Assembly: GCA_000469685.2 (NCBI GenBank)
Contig: LS997563.1
Location: 44,442,651 to 44,506,650, forward strand
Length of the DNA: 64,000 bases
DNA from: Haemonchus contortus
Lineage: Eukaryota > Nematoda > Chromadorea > Rhabditida > Trichostrongylidae
Direction of reading: 5' to 3'
Position numbers and translations under genes: made by a program. Below are positions 21,416-35,500 of this stretch, piece by piece; the first letter of the stretch is position 1; each line of letters begins with the position of its first letter. The notes under the pieces were generated by a model. The model was given only the letters and a program-made list of their open reading frames with translations, did no database searches and was not told the origin of the DNA.

Positions 21416-21675
21416 TTTTCTCTGTATCAATGAATATTGCAATCACTTTAACTGTTTTTCAACTTTCGAGCTGATGGTGCTTTAGCAACAATCTATTTGA
21501 ATCAAAGGTAATATAGAAGATCTACCCCGATCCGTAGGATCACAAAGAACATGTGAATCAATTTGTTCTTTCTGGGTCAACTGATGACTTATCATTGGAA
21601 AATTCTTGTTGCCCAATCCATAGTCCAAGTTTTAACTGAAACTGCCTCTATGGGATCACTTGTAGGAACATTTTT

Positions 21676-21764
21676 GGACCCGGAAACCGTGGAAATCCCG
21701 CCATCCAGGAGGCGACGCTGCCTATTGCCCATGCCCACCTCGTTATGCAACGAGTCGTGCCTGA
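21676..21764 (+). pseudogene. Truncated, frameshifted 3' end of a collagen gene
   Basis: This 89-bp relic reads GPGNRGNPA, then a one-base loss shifts the frame, after which the sequence matches the standard tail ([18 protein letters not shown]) and a stop. The upstream helix and exon 1 are absent. It lies just downstream of gene 6 in the same orientation and shows that at least one more collagen copy existed here. Confidence 0.85.
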
Positions 21765-24700
21765 TTTTCTTTCAATGAACATTGCGATTCCTGTAATTGA
21801 GCTTGGAGTGCAAGCTCAACTCTTGAGCCAAGTGGCTTCACATTAAAGGACTTTCCGCGCTAAAGTGATACCTGAAACATTTTTCTACGAATTAAACACT
21901 GGCCTCTTTACCGCTGAGGTGAAGCCGTCTTTCCTATATGTAGCTGGACTTGAAATGGTTAGAGAACTATTCGGCAAGCTGTTAGTTTTCCAGGGCAGTG
22001 CTCGGTCAAGCTGGAGTAGGAGGCCCACCTGTTGGGTCTTCTACCTTGCTAGGCTGAATTAAGGTTAGCCATACACTGTTATCTAGATATACCTCTAATG
22101 AATCCTGCTGGCATTCAGTCAATGATCCAGTTGTGAAGAAGATTTTAGGTCTTCGGTCTATTTCAATAATTAGTTACTGATGGAAAGCTTTGAGGTACAG
22201 TTCACGATAGTTTTCAGTTTTCTAGTATGAGACGAATAGTGGAAGAGATAGTCTATAACAGAGCAAAAGTGAGGATCGAAAAAGTGGACAAATCAGGGGT
22301 TGAACTAGAACGTGACAACAAAAGTTGCACTGAAGGGATTTTCGGACGATCTGTTCAAATGTGTTTGCTATGGCGCATAGCTGGCTACAGCGAAATGCCT
22401 GAGTGCAACGTGTGCGTCCCAGCGCCAATGGAGCAACTTCTACAGCTTTTGCAGTACTTCTGCTATTCCGCCTCTTGATGTTTACGCCGGCTAGACCGGC
22501 TTTGCGGCCCTTACTGTGGGCTATCTTGGGCGTTTTTGGTACCGACAGCTCCTTGGGGCTATCTGCTCACAAGTTCATCCCAGGGAGCAACCTCAGAAAT
22601 CAGTCTTATCTTTGACTGTGCCTTAAAGCAAGGTTGTCGGGTTGCATCTTCAGATTCCAAAGCAGCCATAAAAGATTTAGGTAGCCTTCGAAAGCTCTTA
22701 TATTTGGTCGAGAACGAATTGAGCGAGCCACCACTGTCATTAAAAAGAATAAACAAAAAGCTGCGGCCACATTTTATGGTTATTTGTTCGCTTTGGTGAG
22801 AAGAGTAGCATGTTATTTGGAGGGGAGGGGCAGAAGGGGAAAGGACAAGCACTGTTCAGAAAGATTTGTAGAGTGTAAGTTTTTGTGAGCTGCTGTTTTG
22901 GCAAATCGACATCTTGCTCAGGCAGGGCATCCAAGAGGTATGGGTGTAAGTTTGTGCCTGTTCGTACTGGTTCTTTTGCTCATAACGCTGCACGCTCGTC
23001 ACATTCCTGTTGATAAGGCGTGAATATCACTTGGGTTTTGATGATGATGATGTGAGCCAGGCGTAACCTTCGAAAGATTTAATCGCCCGAACACACGTAA
23101 GTCACCCACATAACAACAAGGTGATCGGAACGGCACGCTTTGCGGCCCAAGTTCAAGGTCTACTTACCATTAGTAGGTCGAGGTAGCGCAGTAAGTAATG
23201 CGTTAACGCGTTAACATATTTGGATAACGGCAAACCAACAGAGCTAGGTTTTAGAAGAAGTTGTCGTAGGTGGTTAGTGACCCACCCTCTTGCTATATTT
23301 GTAAAGGACCATGGTGTTGACTCGAAATTTATAGAACGTAGAAGGCTCATGAACATGCCGAGAGGAGAAAAAAAACGAAAATGCTACTTTGTCTACCTAT
23401 CTGCGGTGTTCAAAATCATCCAATGGGATGTTCGAGAAATATCTGTCGGAAAGGCACAAGAGTCTGTATTTCTTCAGAACTGGTCCGGATCTTCCACGGA
23501 AATACTTCAAGAGAACATCACTCATGCCCAGGGATTTCATGATATCGCAATCCCTTAACCTGATTGAAGTTTATCAAACCCTTTCTTATTTTTGGCTGTA
23601 CGACGTTGAGACAACGAGTGCACATAACCGCTAAGAATGAAACAAGACAAAATATTTGGCATAAGTTTCTGTAGACTTCAGCAATTGAGTGGTCCGTTTG
23701 GCCTCGTAATGAAGTAATTAATGTTGTATAAGGAAAGACAGTTTGAAAATTTGATCGTGAAATAGTGGGTGATAGATTGCCTGGACAGAAGTGGGAGTGC
23801 TTTGCTCACACAAACGAGGAAGAATTTCCACAGAATTGGCAGATACCGATTTCTGAACGACTGAAAGCTATAGTACCGTAGTTCACCATGTTTTCTATCA
23901 TCTTGTTTTACACTTCCGAGTTCTTATGACATATTCTAGTAGTTGGAGGCATCGGTTTCTGTTGGAGGCTTATTTCAGAATTAGTCATATCTTTTGGTGC
24001 CGTTCAGTCGCTTCAGTGTGTGTCTTTAAGGAACACTGTTTTTGGCTGCTTTCGTAGTCCGCCGCCCTGCCCGCGAGCGGCGCTCCGCCTACCGGGGGCG
24101 GCACTTGCCCCTTGTTCACAAGTGAGTCTTGGTCGATACCACCGAACGAGAGGTCCCGGAGGCGGCTCGCAGCCAATGAAAGCAGCCATTCAGTTCCGTA
24201 TTGATCACCCAGGGGCAGACGGTTGCGTGTGGCATGTCACTTTATCCCAGACTAGGAATTTTCGTAGCCAGCAGGCCATCTTGTAGCCGATGGGTTACTG
24301 TATATTAAATTCGAAAGGAGGTCTTAAAGGTTTGAGAAAATGTGAGGCGTAGCTACTTGAATTAGACCCATTTGATAACGTTTGCTTAGTGCTTAACCAT
24401 TTTAACGTGAAGAAGCAATAGAAGAATAGCCAAAAAAAGAAGATTGTAAGGTATTTCATTTATGCTCGGAAGTTGATTGATTCAGAATTATAATTCAGAA
24501 TTGATTGTGCCTGCATAGCATAAGCAATGACTTTTGGGAAGCAAAAGAACTGCTGACTAGCATTCTCTCTCGAACAGTTCTACTAAGAATTCTACAAACC
24601 CTTTAAATGAACAATGTTGTATCCGGTTAGACGAGCTTCGATCTTCACCTCAACTAGGAGTTGCTGCCGCCTCTTGATGCTTCTCCACCTGCACCTGTTT

Positions 24701-27700
24701 GGAAGCCATAAAGACTAGAAATACGGTTAATTTTCAGAGCAATCTCAATGTCATGCACGTTTCTTGTTTTGAGGAAAGCCAAGAGTCGAGAATTTCTTGG
24801 CAGCTGAGCCGTCAAGCGATTTGTCTTAGCCGCTCGTTGCCGACAAATTTCAGACCATGGGTCATTAGTAGACGGAACTCTGTCGTCGGAGCATCACTGT
24901 TTGTTCAAGCTGACCCTCTGACGTCAGTGTCAGTTTTTTGGATACATTTTTAGGCCTCCAATCAAATGTCTGCGCGTCACTCTGTCAAGTTCTTTCCAAT
25001 AACTTGCAGCTGTTCACATCTGTTACACTGCTCGTCAAGCATTTCATTTTCATACGAATTATTTTCTTTGGAATCTCATTTTCCTTTTGTTTACAAATAA
25101 ACATCTTGTTTATGCTTTTAAAAGTCCAAAAAACTTGAAATTACTCATATTTCGATGTCCATTTCGATAGATTTTATAGAGAACCCGTTGAGTGCGTGAG
25201 CTTCCTCTGTGCGATCGATAGATGCAAGCCACAATTTTTCATCATGGAGAAAGCAACCGAGCTTCATAAATTAGTTGCTTTGGAGGGAATTGCAGAAGAC
25301 GGCGAAGTGAGCACTTTAATTTTAACTTCGCTATCATATCAAGCACTCATGAATATTTGTCATTCGGAGGACAAAAAGAGCATTGATTGAAAGATAAGAC
25401 AAGCAGTAGCTCGGAAACTCAAAGCCCCACTTATTCTAAAACCTCGTTACTTACCTTATTTACTCCGAAGTATTGTCGTCTACTGGACAGTGTCCAGCAA
25501 CAATGACTGACGTCATCCATACAGAAAACTTGGTACGAGGGACAGTTTCATCAAGCAATATTTTACTCCCAGTCTCAGAAAGATTTCGGGGGCCCTTAAC
25601 TTCTGAACGGTTCTTAATTACGAATATCACCTTTTTTTAACCTTTATTTTTATTTCAGTGGAAACCAATGAAGGCCAGCCCACCTTTCACTTACATCAAA
25701 ATAAGAAGCTGAAGTCACCTAGAACTATCAGCTGACTTCCACTTCCCTATCCTAAACTTGCTAAGTTCCTTACCACGGGTGTGGGTTCGTGAGGCTGCTC
25801 TAGCTTTGTTTTAGTTCCATTTCCTTCGAAGGCACTCAGAGAGATAACGTGCGCGAGCCTGATCCTTCTACTTTCTCCCATCGATCTCAGATTGTCCACA
25901 CCCTCCTTCTTCGGTGTGGGAATGAGTGGGTCGCATCGCCGATGGGTTGACTCATCGTGAATTGTGCTCGGTTCATGACAAATACTAGGATTTAAAGTGC
26001 AGCCCCGAATTGAAAGTGCAAATCTGAATCGTTGAATTCTCACGTAGTTGAAAAGATATGGGATTTTATTTTTGCGACCGGTTGTAGCTACTGGGATTAG
26101 GTTATTCTGGAAGTCAAAAGTCTCGATTCAGTAAATTGCATGCGATGGTCCAAGCAGAAGATACGAACCTGCATCCCAGGCTTCCATATGTTTCCTCTCA
26201 ATCTTACTGACAATCTTCAGAATACCAATGTTACTAGATAAACTCATGATTCTCGAAACTAAGCATATTTAGCTACGAACTTTCTCACTTGAGCTGGGAA
26301 ATTGCCATGGATTTTCTAAATTTGAAGTTTGTGTACATGAAAAACCCAGTTTGCCAGTACTGCACTGTAGTGAAATTCTAAATTTGTAACGACTGTTTCC
26401 TTCGCTACTATAAAATTCAACAAGCCTTGAAATACTGAACGAGTTTTTGATGTCACCACACGTGGTTCTACTTGTTAGTACTAATACTAAATCTCTAAGG
26501 AGCTGTTGATGTACACCGGGATGAAGTGACAAGTAGAAAATGACATCAACGGTCCAACAGTACTATGGTTCTAGATGACAGAGGCGCTGTTGTCTATTTA
26601 CTTGTTTATTCAGGGTGTTTGTTCCCTGTAAAATACTAATTATTACACTTGTATATTTTTGCTAACATTCTATTTCCGATTGATTAATTGATTGATTGAT
26701 TGATTGATTGACTTGATTTTCTTTCTTTGACTTTCTTGACAAATATAAAAAATAGTAGGTTAATTTGAGAACTTCTGAGTAATTTACCTTTGGAACTCGG
26801 GCTCTCAGACAATTCCTATTCATGTGTAAAATTGCCCAGAACAAATAATTTTTGGGAAAATTTGGGAAAATACTGGCTTTATCTAAATAAAGGTATTGAA
26901 ATTTTATGTTCAACTGGTTTTTTGTCGATAATATTTTGAAAACCCGTCTGAATGATAACACTGAAGATAGCAAAGAATGACCATTCCTCATGACTTCAGC
27001 ACTTCTACCTTACGTGAGTTTCTAATTGGCTTGGCATTCGATAGAAATTTAAATTTTAGTTATTTTTCATGTAAATCTGGCAATAGAGATTTCGTAGATG
27101 GAATTTCCCGTGAACATCTCTTTCTATAACAAACTAATAATATAAACCAAGCAGTTTACTGCAATATAAACCAATATAAAAGAAAGGAGCCCAGAAAATT
27201 CACCGAAAATTCGCAGAGTGTTCGGCAACAGTCAGGCGACATGACTGATCATGAACAGAATAGAGTTTTTTTTTGTTTTTTTTTATGTTCCAAGGGCAAC
27301 AGTGATAAGCACTAAGCCGAGACGCCAGTTCTAAGTCGCCCACATTATACCAGAGCAATGGTGGGTTGGGTCTACAGATAAATCTGTAGGTGCCAAATAA
27401 TCCGAAAGAAAAAAAACAGTCAACGAATTCTGAAACGAGTCCTCCTTTGTCTCATTAATCAGATGAACTTTTGTTCCTTGATAGCGAAGGCAGAGAGTTC
27501 ATGATCGATATTGTTTTCAATTCCGGAGGTTTGGCATCATCGTAGTTGGATTAGTTGGAAAGTTTAAAAGGGAAGAGGAACTAAATTAGTGGAGGCCAGT
27601 AAAGATTGTACATATGCAGCTGTTTGGCTACGATTTGTGCAGCCTTGGGGAAGAATTTAGGCCATATGAATATCATTCGATTGAACAGAAACACGAGACA

Positions 27701-29577
27701 TGGAATTACTCTTGTCATACAGCTGACCCTCACTTGATGTACTCCTGAAAATCTCCTCTTGAGATGTGATATGAGCTCATAATAGAGCAGAGATTCGAGG
27801 ACTCATGAAGGTAGACACTCGACGTACGGTTCACGATGATTTTTTTAATAAAAAGCGGAAGGTTTGGGTTAGAATAGTGCAACGGTGGCGAAAAAAGCGA
27901 GAAAATCCAAAAAGTGAGGATTCCCAGAAGGAGTGAATGTTGGAGTTGTATGACATTCTCACGACAGAAGTCTGACAAGATTTCAGTCGATTCAATAGCT
28001 GGCCATACTCAGAGAAAAATTACCAGTATTGTCTTCCCTTACTTCCATGGGTCAAAGTAGTTCGATTTGCTGTATGGGTGTGCCTCGTGAATTGTGCAAC
28101 CCATATAACGCCGCCGAAACTCGTCAACTTTTGAGCATGTACGGTGGCCAATCCAACGTCCTGGAAAGTATCTGTATCTGGAACTAATCTGTAATCTGTA
28201 CCGAAGCAAAGCCCCTTGTCTGCAATGGAATAGTGGGGCTAGCACTTGGAGTCAACCCAGCCCCCACGTTAGGGCTTAACAAGCTTTTCTTGGGACCCGC
28301 ATTCCAAAAACAGATAAAGAAAAATTTGTGTCAACAGAAGTGGCCTTACAGCTGAAGCCAGAACGTTGTAGCCATCGAATTAAGAGGGCAGTCCGTCTCA
28401 GGGATTTTTTCGGAGACGTCACTCTTTCCCATTCGTGAAGCACAGCAAGAGCGTCAGTTGCATTTTTTGATAATCCGTCTCCACTTTCGCTTATCAGCCT
28501 GTGTAATTCTACGTAAAGTACATTTGGCACGTCATATTATGATACGTTTACTCGTGGTTTCTAGGTGGAGCTGTTGCCCAAGCAAGCTCAGATCTTCTTT
28601 ATTTGGTTTTGTTTTCTCAAGCCGTTTTTGATTCTGAAACCATGCGAACTGTTCCAAAAACTGTGGTCAGTAAAGAGAAGTCGAATACGCCATTCTGTTT
28701 TTCCACTAAAGCCGTCAGTTCCAGTTATTCGAACATCTCAATACGGACTCGATAAAAGGTTCCATTGGGGAAACCTCTTCGTCCTGAGAGCATTTTTTCC
28801 TTTCTTTGATTTGATTTTGTTTTGACACTCGGATAGCCTTATTGCCATTCATTTACTGCATTAATGAATTGAACCCCATGTGGAATTCATGTGTGTGAGC
28901 TTTCGCTGTGTTGGTTCTCTTCTTGGTCGTGGACGATCAGCCGGAAAGAGTGAATAATTCGCTTTGGATTACTCCCCGTATGGACTGCAGGTGGTCGAAG
29001 TAGACAATGAAAAATAGGGTTGTTTCACGTGGTTGATTTAAATAATTGAATCGAACACTCCGAAAAAGGCAATCGCCAGCCAGTTCGGAACGGTATCAGA
29101 ATTCACTTCCTCACTGTGAACGACATGCCCAATAAAATTTACCCGGTAGGTTTGTTCCTCATGTTACTGTGCACGATTGTATGTGGCTCAACTTGACCTT
29201 TCACCAATTTCCTACTTTATGCCATTTGTGCTGAATATAATGCATGGTTTACGATCAGATTGATTCTGCAGATTAAGTGCTGAAGGAGAACTTTGGACTA
29301 ATGAGATTCGGCCTTGAGGACTTTACCAATCACTAGCGGGTTGGGTTGAGTGAAATCCAACTTGTTCCCTATTTTCTGGAAGTACTTCACGCCCAGACAA
29401 GACAAACAACATTACGACTTTTTAGAAAACAGGCATCCTTTTTAGCTCATAATCTGCAGTACCAAAATGATCGTCGAAGGTGTGCCTTCAATTTCCGCCC
29501 TGAATTACCATAAATGCGTTCATACATACGTATGCGTACGGTAGTATAAATTTGATTAAATTCTGAGAAAACTTCAG
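21765..29577. other. Gene-poor stretch of 7.8 kb
   Basis: I recognise no coding region. Visible items are a GC-rich island at 24044-24187 bounded by a 10-bp inverted repeat (GGCTGCTTTC/GAAAGCAGCC), a (TGAT)n tract at about 26677-26712, and a T-rich run near 27265-27290. The minus-strand frames at 25747-26043 and 28276-28530 have coding-like composition but no domain I know. Some of it may be old repeat sequence. Confidence 0.5.
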
Positions 29578-29591
29578 GCTGCATTCCTCCA

Positions 29592-32500
29592 ATGCTATCA
29601 CTTCCGCTCCCTTTTCTAGATTTTGCATATGCTAAAAGGGAGATTATCGAGGAGACGCCCCTGCTGAAAACTGAAACATCTAAAAATGCAAATTACAACA
29701 GTATGGGTTCGTCCACTTCGCTATCTGATACTGCTCAGGTATCAAATTGTAATTCAAAGGCTCTGTTCCAATCGTGCATTATTTCTTGGATAATCCTTGT
29801 GATCAAAAGAAACATTTTTCTTCAAATTTCGGAAAAATAGAATATTTATAGTCTCCAACTTCTCTCTTATTTTAACCTCGGCATTGTCGTTTACGTTGTT
29901 AAAATTCTTTTGCCGTTCGAAGTTTTTAGGTGGAACATTTTATTAACTAACGGCCGAACGTTTCGACGTAATCGTCGTCTTCAGAGGCCGTCAAAGCGGA
30001 TAGAATAATAGGACTGTCAGTAGCGAAACTATGTATATAAACTATAGAATATTTATAGATTTCGTCACCATTGCATAAGGATGGGTGGTGTTTGATATGA
30101 CTTGATGTTTTGCGAAACTATCTGTTGATCCTTTCGAGGGCAGTACAGAGCTGCATTTCGAAGGACCAAAAAAATCTACTGCAAATGACAAATGGTTTCA
30201 TGAATGACTTGAAATTCTCAGCACCAACCATATCTTACTCGGGACCTCAGTGACCATGTACTTGTTGAGGAGCTCCCAAATTTTTGCTCAATTTTTCGAT
30301 AGTGAGGTTTTCTTCAGACTTCAGAATGCAGTGATCATTCTTTCAAGGGGAGGCTATGAGAAAGGAACTTGGACTTTGCTCATTGTACCACAATGCTCGC
30401 TTTCCTTAGGATAAAAAGGACTAGTGTGGTTGTAGTTACAAATGCCACAGCTGCAAAAAGAGGAATTTAAAGTCAAGAGCTTTTCACATGTGGTCATAAT
30501 TTCTCCATCAATTTGGGTAAATCTAGCTGGGGACGCCAATGGCCATTCAGTAATCCAATTGAAACAGAAATTTGAATATGTTTGTTTAGGAAAATTCGAA
30601 TTCTGCTCCGATTGCGACTATTTCGAAGTCGGGAAAAATCGAGCATTCTAAGACACCATGGCCGTCCATTTACATTGCTGGCATTTGCGCTTTCATCCAA
30701 GCCGCTCAGTTCAGTATCTTCTTCAGTTCCATGTGGCCCTATCTAAGGAAGGTGAGGACATTAAACTTCTGTATCCGATTTTCATACCCTGATTCTTGTA
30801 TGAAATGGAAGCATGAATTACCGATAACAACAATTTTGCTTGTGGATTGGAATACTCAATTAAACTTGTCAGTAAGCAAAACTAATTGAAAAAGCATTCG
30901 GTAGGCCCGCCCGGATGCAACCGGGGGAACTTCCTTTTCGTACACTATCTCGCCTTTGTTACGCTAGCAGAACGGTAAGAGACGCTGTGTATTAAAATAA
31001 TTCTGTTGTTATTCGGTTGATATTCAAGGATAGGAGCCGTATGTATATGTATGTAAGTAGACAATTTCCGAAGATCTGTTGCGTGCGTGGCGCGACCAAC
31101 AACTCCTTCTTTTGTGCTCCTCCTAGCTCCTTCAAGAAAAATACAAGTAATTTAGATGTAAACTAATCAAATTGTCGCCTAACCTTTTAGCTGAATCCAC
31201 AAATCGTGGAGACAGAATACGGGTATATCGTAGCGATGTATAGTCTTGGTCAATGCATATCGGCACCGACTTTTGGTTACTGGAGTAATCGAATTGAACA
31301 GGTTGGTAAAAAAGTTGGATTCCTGACAGTTTATGAGCTTTTTTGGACTTGCTGGTTATCTTCTAGGAAATGACTGAATCCATTCAGGTCAGAATACCTC
31401 TTCTCACGGGATTTGTCATGATGATGATTGGCAACTCGATTTATTTTTCATTACAATTTTTTGATCCATCTATTGTCGCTATAGTGATGATGATTGCACG
31501 ATTCACTACTGGCTCTGGGACAGGTATGTGGGCAAGTTTTTCCGGAATAGATTCCAATTGGATTCGCATAGATAACTGATAGGACTATTTTCTTTCTCAA
31601 TAGATGACTGGTAGGACTAATTTCTTTGTTATTTGATACTGAATGAATTGAGGGCTTGTAATTTCGCTCGCTCATCAGGATGAAGCTCAAGAAGAGAGCG
31701 CATGTTGTAAGGGTGCATGCTCACGCAATGCTCTTGTAGTTTCCTAAACTTATCATGAGTCGTCAACTTTGTGACTGAAATAAATAATTTGCTGTGTTTT
31801 CCAAGGGTTGTGGTATTTCACTTGAACGGGGTAGACCCTAGTACGTACGGGTTATCCCGTGAGAATTTGATCCTTCTGACGAAAGTTCTTTTTCGGTTGC
31901 CTAGTCCTAGTAAGTTCCAGTTAGGACGACACTCGGAATCGTTCTGAAAAAACACCCCTGAGACTGATTCATAGGGTTAACGTCACGAGTTATTCAAATA
32001 ATATGGAGAATGCATCCATCCATCACAATCCAACCACTTGAAATCATAGAACAGCGGATAAAAGGATATGCCAACAGAAATCATAAAACCAAGGTGCTTC
32101 AGTCATTCTGTAGGCGAGAACAGCTTCGTTACGATGTTGGAATACTGTATAGTACATGACTTTGAACTTCTTACCTACCTTACCTCTTTCACGGTTTCGA
32201 TTCATAGAACTTTAATTTCAGGAAACATGGCTCTTCTTAGGGCATACGCATCAACGTCATCATTGAAAACTGATCGTTCTCGTGCTATCGCTTGTGTTAG
32301 TGGCGGAGTTGCTACGGGGACACTCATCGGACCAGGTGAGGTGGAATCTCATTTGGATAGTGATATTAACTACTGGAACAGATGAGGAGTAAAAATTTGC
32401 TGCCGGGGGATCACGAACTCGCATTAACAGATCCAAGGTAAGGGTCCATCAAAGCCACAAGAACTTAATTTAAGACGATAGTCGGGATGGGCGAGGTAGT

Positions 32501-35500
32501 AGTTATCCCAAATTCCAACTCGGACCATGATCACGGTTCGGTCTACCTCGCTTTGAGGGCACGTAGTGAGAAGGTCTTGCTTCTCTTGGATGGTAGTGAA
32601 AATTACATTGGCAACCATTTACTAAGCTATTGTTCGGTTTGACAAGAACGGTTTACGAAGTCAACGAAGGGCGGAGAAAGGTTTCTGAAATTGACCCCTG
32701 GGATGACTGGTACCAGCTACTATATTGAGCTTGTGCCTACCTCCATGTCAGTCCTGGGATTTTTTTCAAGAGTTTTCAGCGTTTCAATTGCTTTTCACGC
32801 CTCTTGGATCTGATGGAATTTACATATTACCATTCTACCAGCTAAATATATACAATGCTCCGGCACTGTTTGCATTGCTATTGAATATATTGGGATTCAT
32901 GCTGATTATGTACGCCTTCGAAGAAAGTTATGATGTTCTTCACTCGGAAGCTGCGAAAGTGAGAGAATTTCTTGGTGTCTAAAAGTAACAGTCATTCAAA
33001 ACATATGAGAATAATTGTACCACCCGCTCACTATATGGCTCGGAGATCTATCAAATCAGTCTCCCGAGTCTATTATAAAATCGGTAGAGCCGTATGGTGA
33101 GTGAGGGGCGCTGATAGAGCTGCAATTTCTATGTAGAACTGAACCCTTCATGATCGTCGCCTGAGCAAAAAACCGTATCGATCAAGCTACTGTTTTAGGA
33201 AACGGCCGGTCTGCCTTCTCCTTGCATGATTGCAGTGTTAGTCTGTGTGATTACTAGATTCGTCCAAGTATTTTCGGCGACAACAATTGAAACGTGAGTT
33301 TGAAAACCCTATTTAACGCCTCTGACTTTCATCTGTAGGTGAAGCATCTTCTACGCAATACTCTTGGTGAGGCCAATTGATAATGGTCCTATTTAGCATC
33401 ATTATCAATTGGCCTTCAACTTCAATAAAGCCTCCCACCTTCATCTTGCGTATTGTGCCAATGCAATGACTTGCGGTAGCCAACCGACTTACAGAGTGTT
33501 CCCAGACAAATGCCCTCACTAACAATAAGTGATTCCGATGAGTTGGCGGGATAAATTGGCCTTTGTGAGCATTAATCCGCGATCCTACGGTCCATCCGCG
33601 TGGTCTTGTCTGGCTATCATCCAAAAGCAATTATCGCTGCTACAACTCGGCTTTCCAAGTCAGTTGCCCCGGTTATGTGACCCTGAGGGAATGAAGATCT
33701 AGAAAAGAAGTCTCTGTTGGGCGATGCACTGGTTCAATCAAGTCTGAAAAAAACTTGGATAGATTCGCTTTCGTCTCGCTACTGCTCGACAGCGCTCAAT
33801 TTGGATTCATTTCAGTCTGGGTTCTCCATTTTCAATGCTAATGTTTTCGTTCAACAAAGAAGAAGCCGTAGCAGCGAATTCAGCCGCACACCTTGCAGCC
33901 GGTGTCGTTGGAGTAATCCTATATGTTGTATTCATTTTCTTCGACTTATCGAAATGGTAAGTAATTTTACACAGACAATTTTCTTTTCATAAGTGGAATT
34001 AGTCTAGTGTGGTAATCCAATTACTCGAGGGGAGCCATTGTGTCGTCATGGAGGGTCTACTGTTCACGTGATGGATTTTTTGCGATAGTTTTTAAGGGAA
34101 AGATTCAGCAACCAGTAGTTAGAAAAATAAGCAGCTGATCATTCTTAATAACTTGAGCCAAATTCTACGAGCGAAGTTTTTGAGCATAGTTGAGCGTGAA
34201 GCCGAGTCTAGATTATTCAAGGCGATGTCTCGTCGTGCTCTAGAAGCTCATCGAAAATAAATTCCCTGACCGCCTTTTAATTGTCAACTTCTTAAGGGTA
34301 CCACCACGTATTTCGACAATTTGCTCCATAAGCATTTACGGTGGTCTCTTTTTATTCACTCTTCCATGGCCATTTCTACCAGGTCACGTAGAACCAGCAG
34401 CTAACGGTAGGCTTAATTTCATTTTATTGAAAATATGAAGTAGTTCATAGTTCCATAGAATTCGGAACCAGGGACTATATAACTATAAAAGCACATATAA
34501 ATGGTATAGGATAGGTGTTCTGCTTTCAGGATCTGACTTTGGTTGCTATACTGAACGATTCACGTGGTGTAATGGTCTTACTGGCGTATCTAAATGGGTA
34601 AGTCAATTTCCTGAAATTTGGGATGAATGTGCTCTATAGGCAACCCGAAAGGCCTACTTATACTCCAGTTCATCTGCGCGTCAGTACACCGCAGGAATAA
34701 AATTCAATACAACCATAATGAATTCTCAAAAATTCAAAAAAAAAAATGTACAGAAACCCGATTAATCCCAAGTTCATACAAATTTATACTAATTTAAAGA
34801 GTTCCAGGTATACTATCCATTTTATGTCTCTGTTTTTGGGGTTGCAGCTTCAATATTGAATATCGCCGTAACTACGCTGTACTCTGAAATAATTGGACCT
34901 CGTCGGCAGGTTGGCTATCATGTAGTTTACAGCCTATGTTGATCTATGTAGTTATCTACAGGGTGTCCCAAAATTATTTGCGCCAAAGTTCAGTAATTTT
35001 TGAGGTAGAAATAATCGATCAAATTCACATTACCTGCTATTAATTTTTTGCATAAGAAGGTTTCCTTGCAATATGCATGGTTGCTGGTGTGGAACCCCCA
35101 TCATCTTTCAGATGGAGGAGGCTCATTCAATGCCACTTGCAATCATTGACGCGCGAGAAGTGGAAGGGCGTTATGAAATTCTATGGGATTTTTCTAATAA
35201 CCGTATAGGAGGCTACTAAACGATACAGAGAAGAAGATTGAATCAGAGACAAACCAGGAAAGATAGAAGGGTAGAACATTTCTGAAGATAGAACTATTAA
35301 AATGGTCCGTATGCCAAACGGTCGGGATCCTGGGTGACTCATCAAAAGGAAGTCAACGGGCACGGCTTACAGGAGTTATCGCGATGGAAGAATGGCATGC
35401 AGAAGCCTCACTACCATTCCTATCGTTTGCTCCAATCCCGACCTCAACAGACTCTGCAGGGCCAAAAAATGCAGAAAGTCGCAGTCCCACTTGAGTGATG

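Noticed and set aside
29940..30060. A separate retroelement suggested by the CGAACGTTTCGACG-TCGTCGTCTTCAGAG motif
   Set aside because: The motif looks repeat-like, but I could not find ends, a coding frame or a second copy in this window.
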